From an uncultured Saprospiraceae bacterium (GTDB lineage Bacteria; Bacteroidota; Bacteroidia; Chitinophagales; Saprospiraceae): a stretch of DNA of 47,427 nucleotides. Of the stretch, positions 45,641 to 47,427 are shown one piece after another; position 1 is the first letter of the stretch; every line of letters begins with the position of its first letter. Under the pieces are notes generated by a model. The model was not told where the DNA came from and searched no databases. It saw only the letters and a list, made by a program, of their open reading frames with translations. Made by a program: the position numbers and the translations under genes. The stretch covers positions 1 through 47,427 of the forward strand of contig CAKZVJ010000242.1 of the NCBI GenBank assembly GCA_937923345.1, given 5' to 3'.

Positions 45641-45836
45641 TTATTCTTGATTTTTTAACTAAAATTGGTGTTGCAAGGTAAATAATTTGAGCAAATGCAA
45701 GTTGATAATGTTAATATTTATTGTAAAATGAAGATCAAGACAAATACCAAGTATAAATAACAGTTTTTACTAAAAAATAGAGTGATACAATATGTCAACT
45801 TATAGTCTTTTATGAATGGAATAAGCCTTCAAAATA

Positions 45837-45868
45837 TTGTATATATTCAAGTAATTCAACTAATTTTG
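45837..45868 (+). promoter_or_regulatory. Promoter of the lipoprotein gene at 45873
   Basis: TTG (45837-45839), a 21-base spacer and TAATTTTG (45861-45868), an exact -7 match. It ends only four bases before the ATG, so the transcript would start inside or at the first codons, or a later start codon is used. Confidence 0.45.
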
Positions 45869-45872
45869 CAGA

Positions 45873-46910
45873 ATGAATAAAAACAGACTTTTTATCGGCT
45901 TATTACTATTTGCAAGCTTATTTTCATGCGATAATGATATCAATATTGCTGCTGATTTTCAGAATATACCTGTTGTTTTTGCCTTGGTAGACGCTGGCGA
46001 AGACATTAATTATTTTCGCATTGAACGCGCCTTTATTGATGAAAATACAAGTCCCGAAATACTCGCTCAAAACCCTGACTCAGTTTTTTACAGCCCGGAA
46101 ATACAAGCTCGAGTTACGAATATGAGAACTGATCAAACTGCAATATTACAAAGAGTGAATCTGGAAGATGAAGGAATTGTAAGAGAAGATGGCCCTTTTC
46201 TTACGAGCCCAAACATTGCCTATAGACTCAACACGGCTGATTTAGATCTAGAAGTCAACGAGATGCTAAGGTTTCAGCTGATTGGTCCTAACGAACAAGT
46301 GTTAACAGAAGCAACCACCCAAGTTGTGGGAGAACACGAAATAGGTTCTCAGCCAGCCGATCCACTTAGAATAAGATACGGTAGTGAATTGGCTTTTACT
46401 TTACGCTCTGACGAGCAAGCTGCCGTATTCTATGATCTTCGTTTGATTATTAATTATACCGAAGAAAATATTAATAATCCAGGTTCAATAGAAAATAAAA
46501 CTTTAGTATGGTTAGTAGAAAGTGAACTACCAAGAAGAACAAGCTCATCTGGAGGTGGGACTACCTTACAAACCCAAACGACTTTTAGAATAGAAGATGG
46601 GCGTCAGTTTTATGAGTTTCTGGCAGCTAACATTGATGCAGACCCAAACATATCTCGCTCCTTTTTAGGTGTAGACTTACAGTATGATGCAGGAGCTGTT
46701 GACTTGTTTAACTTCATCAATATCGGGCAAGCTAATACTGGCATCACGAGTGGACAAATTATTCCTTCATTCACCAATTTATCCAACGACGCGGTTGGCC
46801 TTTTCAGTTCACGTATCACTACTAGAAGTACAGAAAGTTATGGGTTAAATACTGAGGCTAGAGACTCTCTTAGAGATGGTGTGCTTACTGGCCCCTTAAA
46901 TTTCAACTAA
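45873..46910 (+). CDS. Lipoprotein, DUF4249-like
   Basis: 345 residues with lipobox SLFSCDND (Cys19). The body is a chain of strand-like segments with an early VDAGEDINYFRIERAFID block, a middle LNTADLDLEVNEMLRFQLIGPN block and the C-terminal NLSNDAVGLFSSRITTRS, similar to the ending of DUF4249-type lipoproteins. These are often near TonB-dependent receptors, but none is seen here. The family call is tentative. The very close promoter leaves open whether the next ATG is the start. Confidence 0.6.
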   Translation: MNKNRLFIGLLLFASLFSCDNDINIAADFQNIPVVFALVDAGEDINYFRIERAFIDENTSPEILAQNPDSVFYSPEIQARVTNMRTDQTAILQRVNLEDEGIVREDGPFLTSPNIAYRLNTADLDLEVNEMLRFQLIGPNEQVLTEATTQVVGEHEIGSQPADPLRIRYGSELAFTLRSDEQAAVFYDLRLIINYTEENINNPGSIENKTLVWLVESELPRRTSSSGGGTTLQTQTTFRIEDGRQFYEFLAANIDADPNISRSFLGVDLQYDAGAVDLFNFINIGQANTGITSGQIIPSFTNLSNDAVGLFSSRITTRSTESYGLNTEARDSLRDGVLTGPLNFN

Positions 46911-47427
46911 TAGCATTACAAGCTTATTTTTAAGTCTGCGCCGAAGATCTAAGATACTTCACAATTATTCTTTTGAAGATATTTTTTAGTTTTTAATCTA
47001 CTGATTCAGGCACGTCATCAAGTTATCGTATAGGCGTGTCCCCCTAATGTCGCACAGGCTCGCCACTGAATTTCAGGAAGAAGTATTTCATCCTAAATTG
47101 TACATATTTTTGAATATCTACTACTTTGATGAGTAGACTCCTTGTTCATTTTTGGGGATGTACAGAAATATCATATTTCGTTGAGATAAAACATTCTACA
47201 TCTTAAGATCTCTAAATGATTACATCATTTTTAATATTACTGCCTTAAAAACTGAGTAATTCTCAGACTCAATTTGTCTCCCGATAGCCATCTGGATAAA
47301 AGAAAATCAATCCAAATTGGTTCTTGCCTCGCTAATAACTCAAGGTTACCACCCTTGGCTTTTATAAGGCCAGCCTACGGAAGAAAATCGGCACAGGCTC
47401 TCCTACTTTCTTCTATTACTTCTGAAT
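46911..47427. other. Right-end stretch without supportable gene
   Basis: 517 bp of AT-rich text. A minus-strand frame from the edge to 47237 could be the tail of a decayed gene but is interrupted by a TAG at 47375-47377. The 11-base text GCACAGGCTCK occurs twice (about 47054 and 47391). No RNA gene or terminator was recognised. Confidence 0.4.

Noticed and set aside
47054..47401. Short repeat GCACAGGCTC at two places near the right end
   Set aside because: Only about 11 bases, two copies, no flanking structure; not enough to call an element.
47237..47427. Minus-strand frame at the right edge that reads like the end of a protein, with one internal TAG
   Set aside because: Only about 60 codons in two pieces, no recognisable domain, and the window ends; chance cannot be excluded.

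Overview
The window is a chromosomal segment from a member of the Bacteroidota, most plausibly a Saprospiraceae/Lewinella-like marine or sludge bacterium. Evidence seen in the sequence: several promoters of the TAnnTTTG (-7) type, some with a TTG at about -33; a secreted protein ending in a type IX secretion (T9SS) sorting domain; a giant SBBP/PKD-like/GEVED protein; LVIVD-repeat and other lipoproteins; DUF3857 transglutaminase pairs. The species assignment is inference.

Layout. (1) Positions 1-5378, minus strand: a tryptophan catabolic operon by the kynurenine route: tryptophan 2,3-dioxygenase, aminomuconate-semialdehyde dehydrogenase, 3-hydroxyanthranilate dioxygenase, ACMS decarboxylase and kynureninase (cut by the window edge). 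(2) 5834-10517, plus: two coupled DUF3857 proteins, one with a nearly intact transglutaminase triad and one without, then a secreted TonB-C-like protein. (3) 11035-18726, plus: the most interesting locus, a biosynthetic cluster in two blocks. Block one is flavoprotein - methyltransferase - type III polyketide synthase - enoyl-ACP-reductase-like SDR. Block two is dehydratase - ketosynthase - acyl carrier protein - phosphopantetheinyl transferase - membrane protein - second methyltransferase. The genes overlap or nearly touch inside each block, and the blocks are separated by a repeat-filled spacer. The parts fit a dedicated discrete fatty-acid-synthase-like line that builds an acyl chain and hands it to a type III PKS, whose product is then methylated and oxidised (an alkylresorcinol, alkylpyrone or quinone type lipid; the product is inferred). 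(4) 18763-20750, minus: two LVIVD lipoproteins and a small beta-barrel-like protein. (5) 21087-23450, plus: DUF302, a lipoprotein, a SnoaL-like protein and a CDP-alcohol phosphatidyltransferase. (6) 23522-26143, minus: a PerR-like regulator followed by katG, an oxidative stress unit with a Fur/PerR-type inverted repeat upstream. (7) 26190-26917: a gene-free stretch with two divergent copies of a GC-rich structured interspersed repeat. (8) 26918-34842: a lipoprotein, a RhlE-type DEAD-box helicase, an alpha/beta-hydrolase-OsmC fusion, a T9SS-exported VCBS protein, a YggS-type PLP protein and a small membrane protein. (9) 34857-43589, minus: a 2910-residue surface protein. (10) 43782-46910: panB-mltG on minus and a lipoprotein on plus; the last 500 bp hold no gene I can support.

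Two things stand out beyond ordinary annotation: the type III PKS cluster with its own ACP, PPTase, ketosynthase, dehydratase and reductase, and a family of about 200-bp GC-rich intergenic elements (at least three clear copies) whose conserved blocks are interrupted by different palindromes in each copy. All family assignments come from reading motifs by eye; no database search was run.
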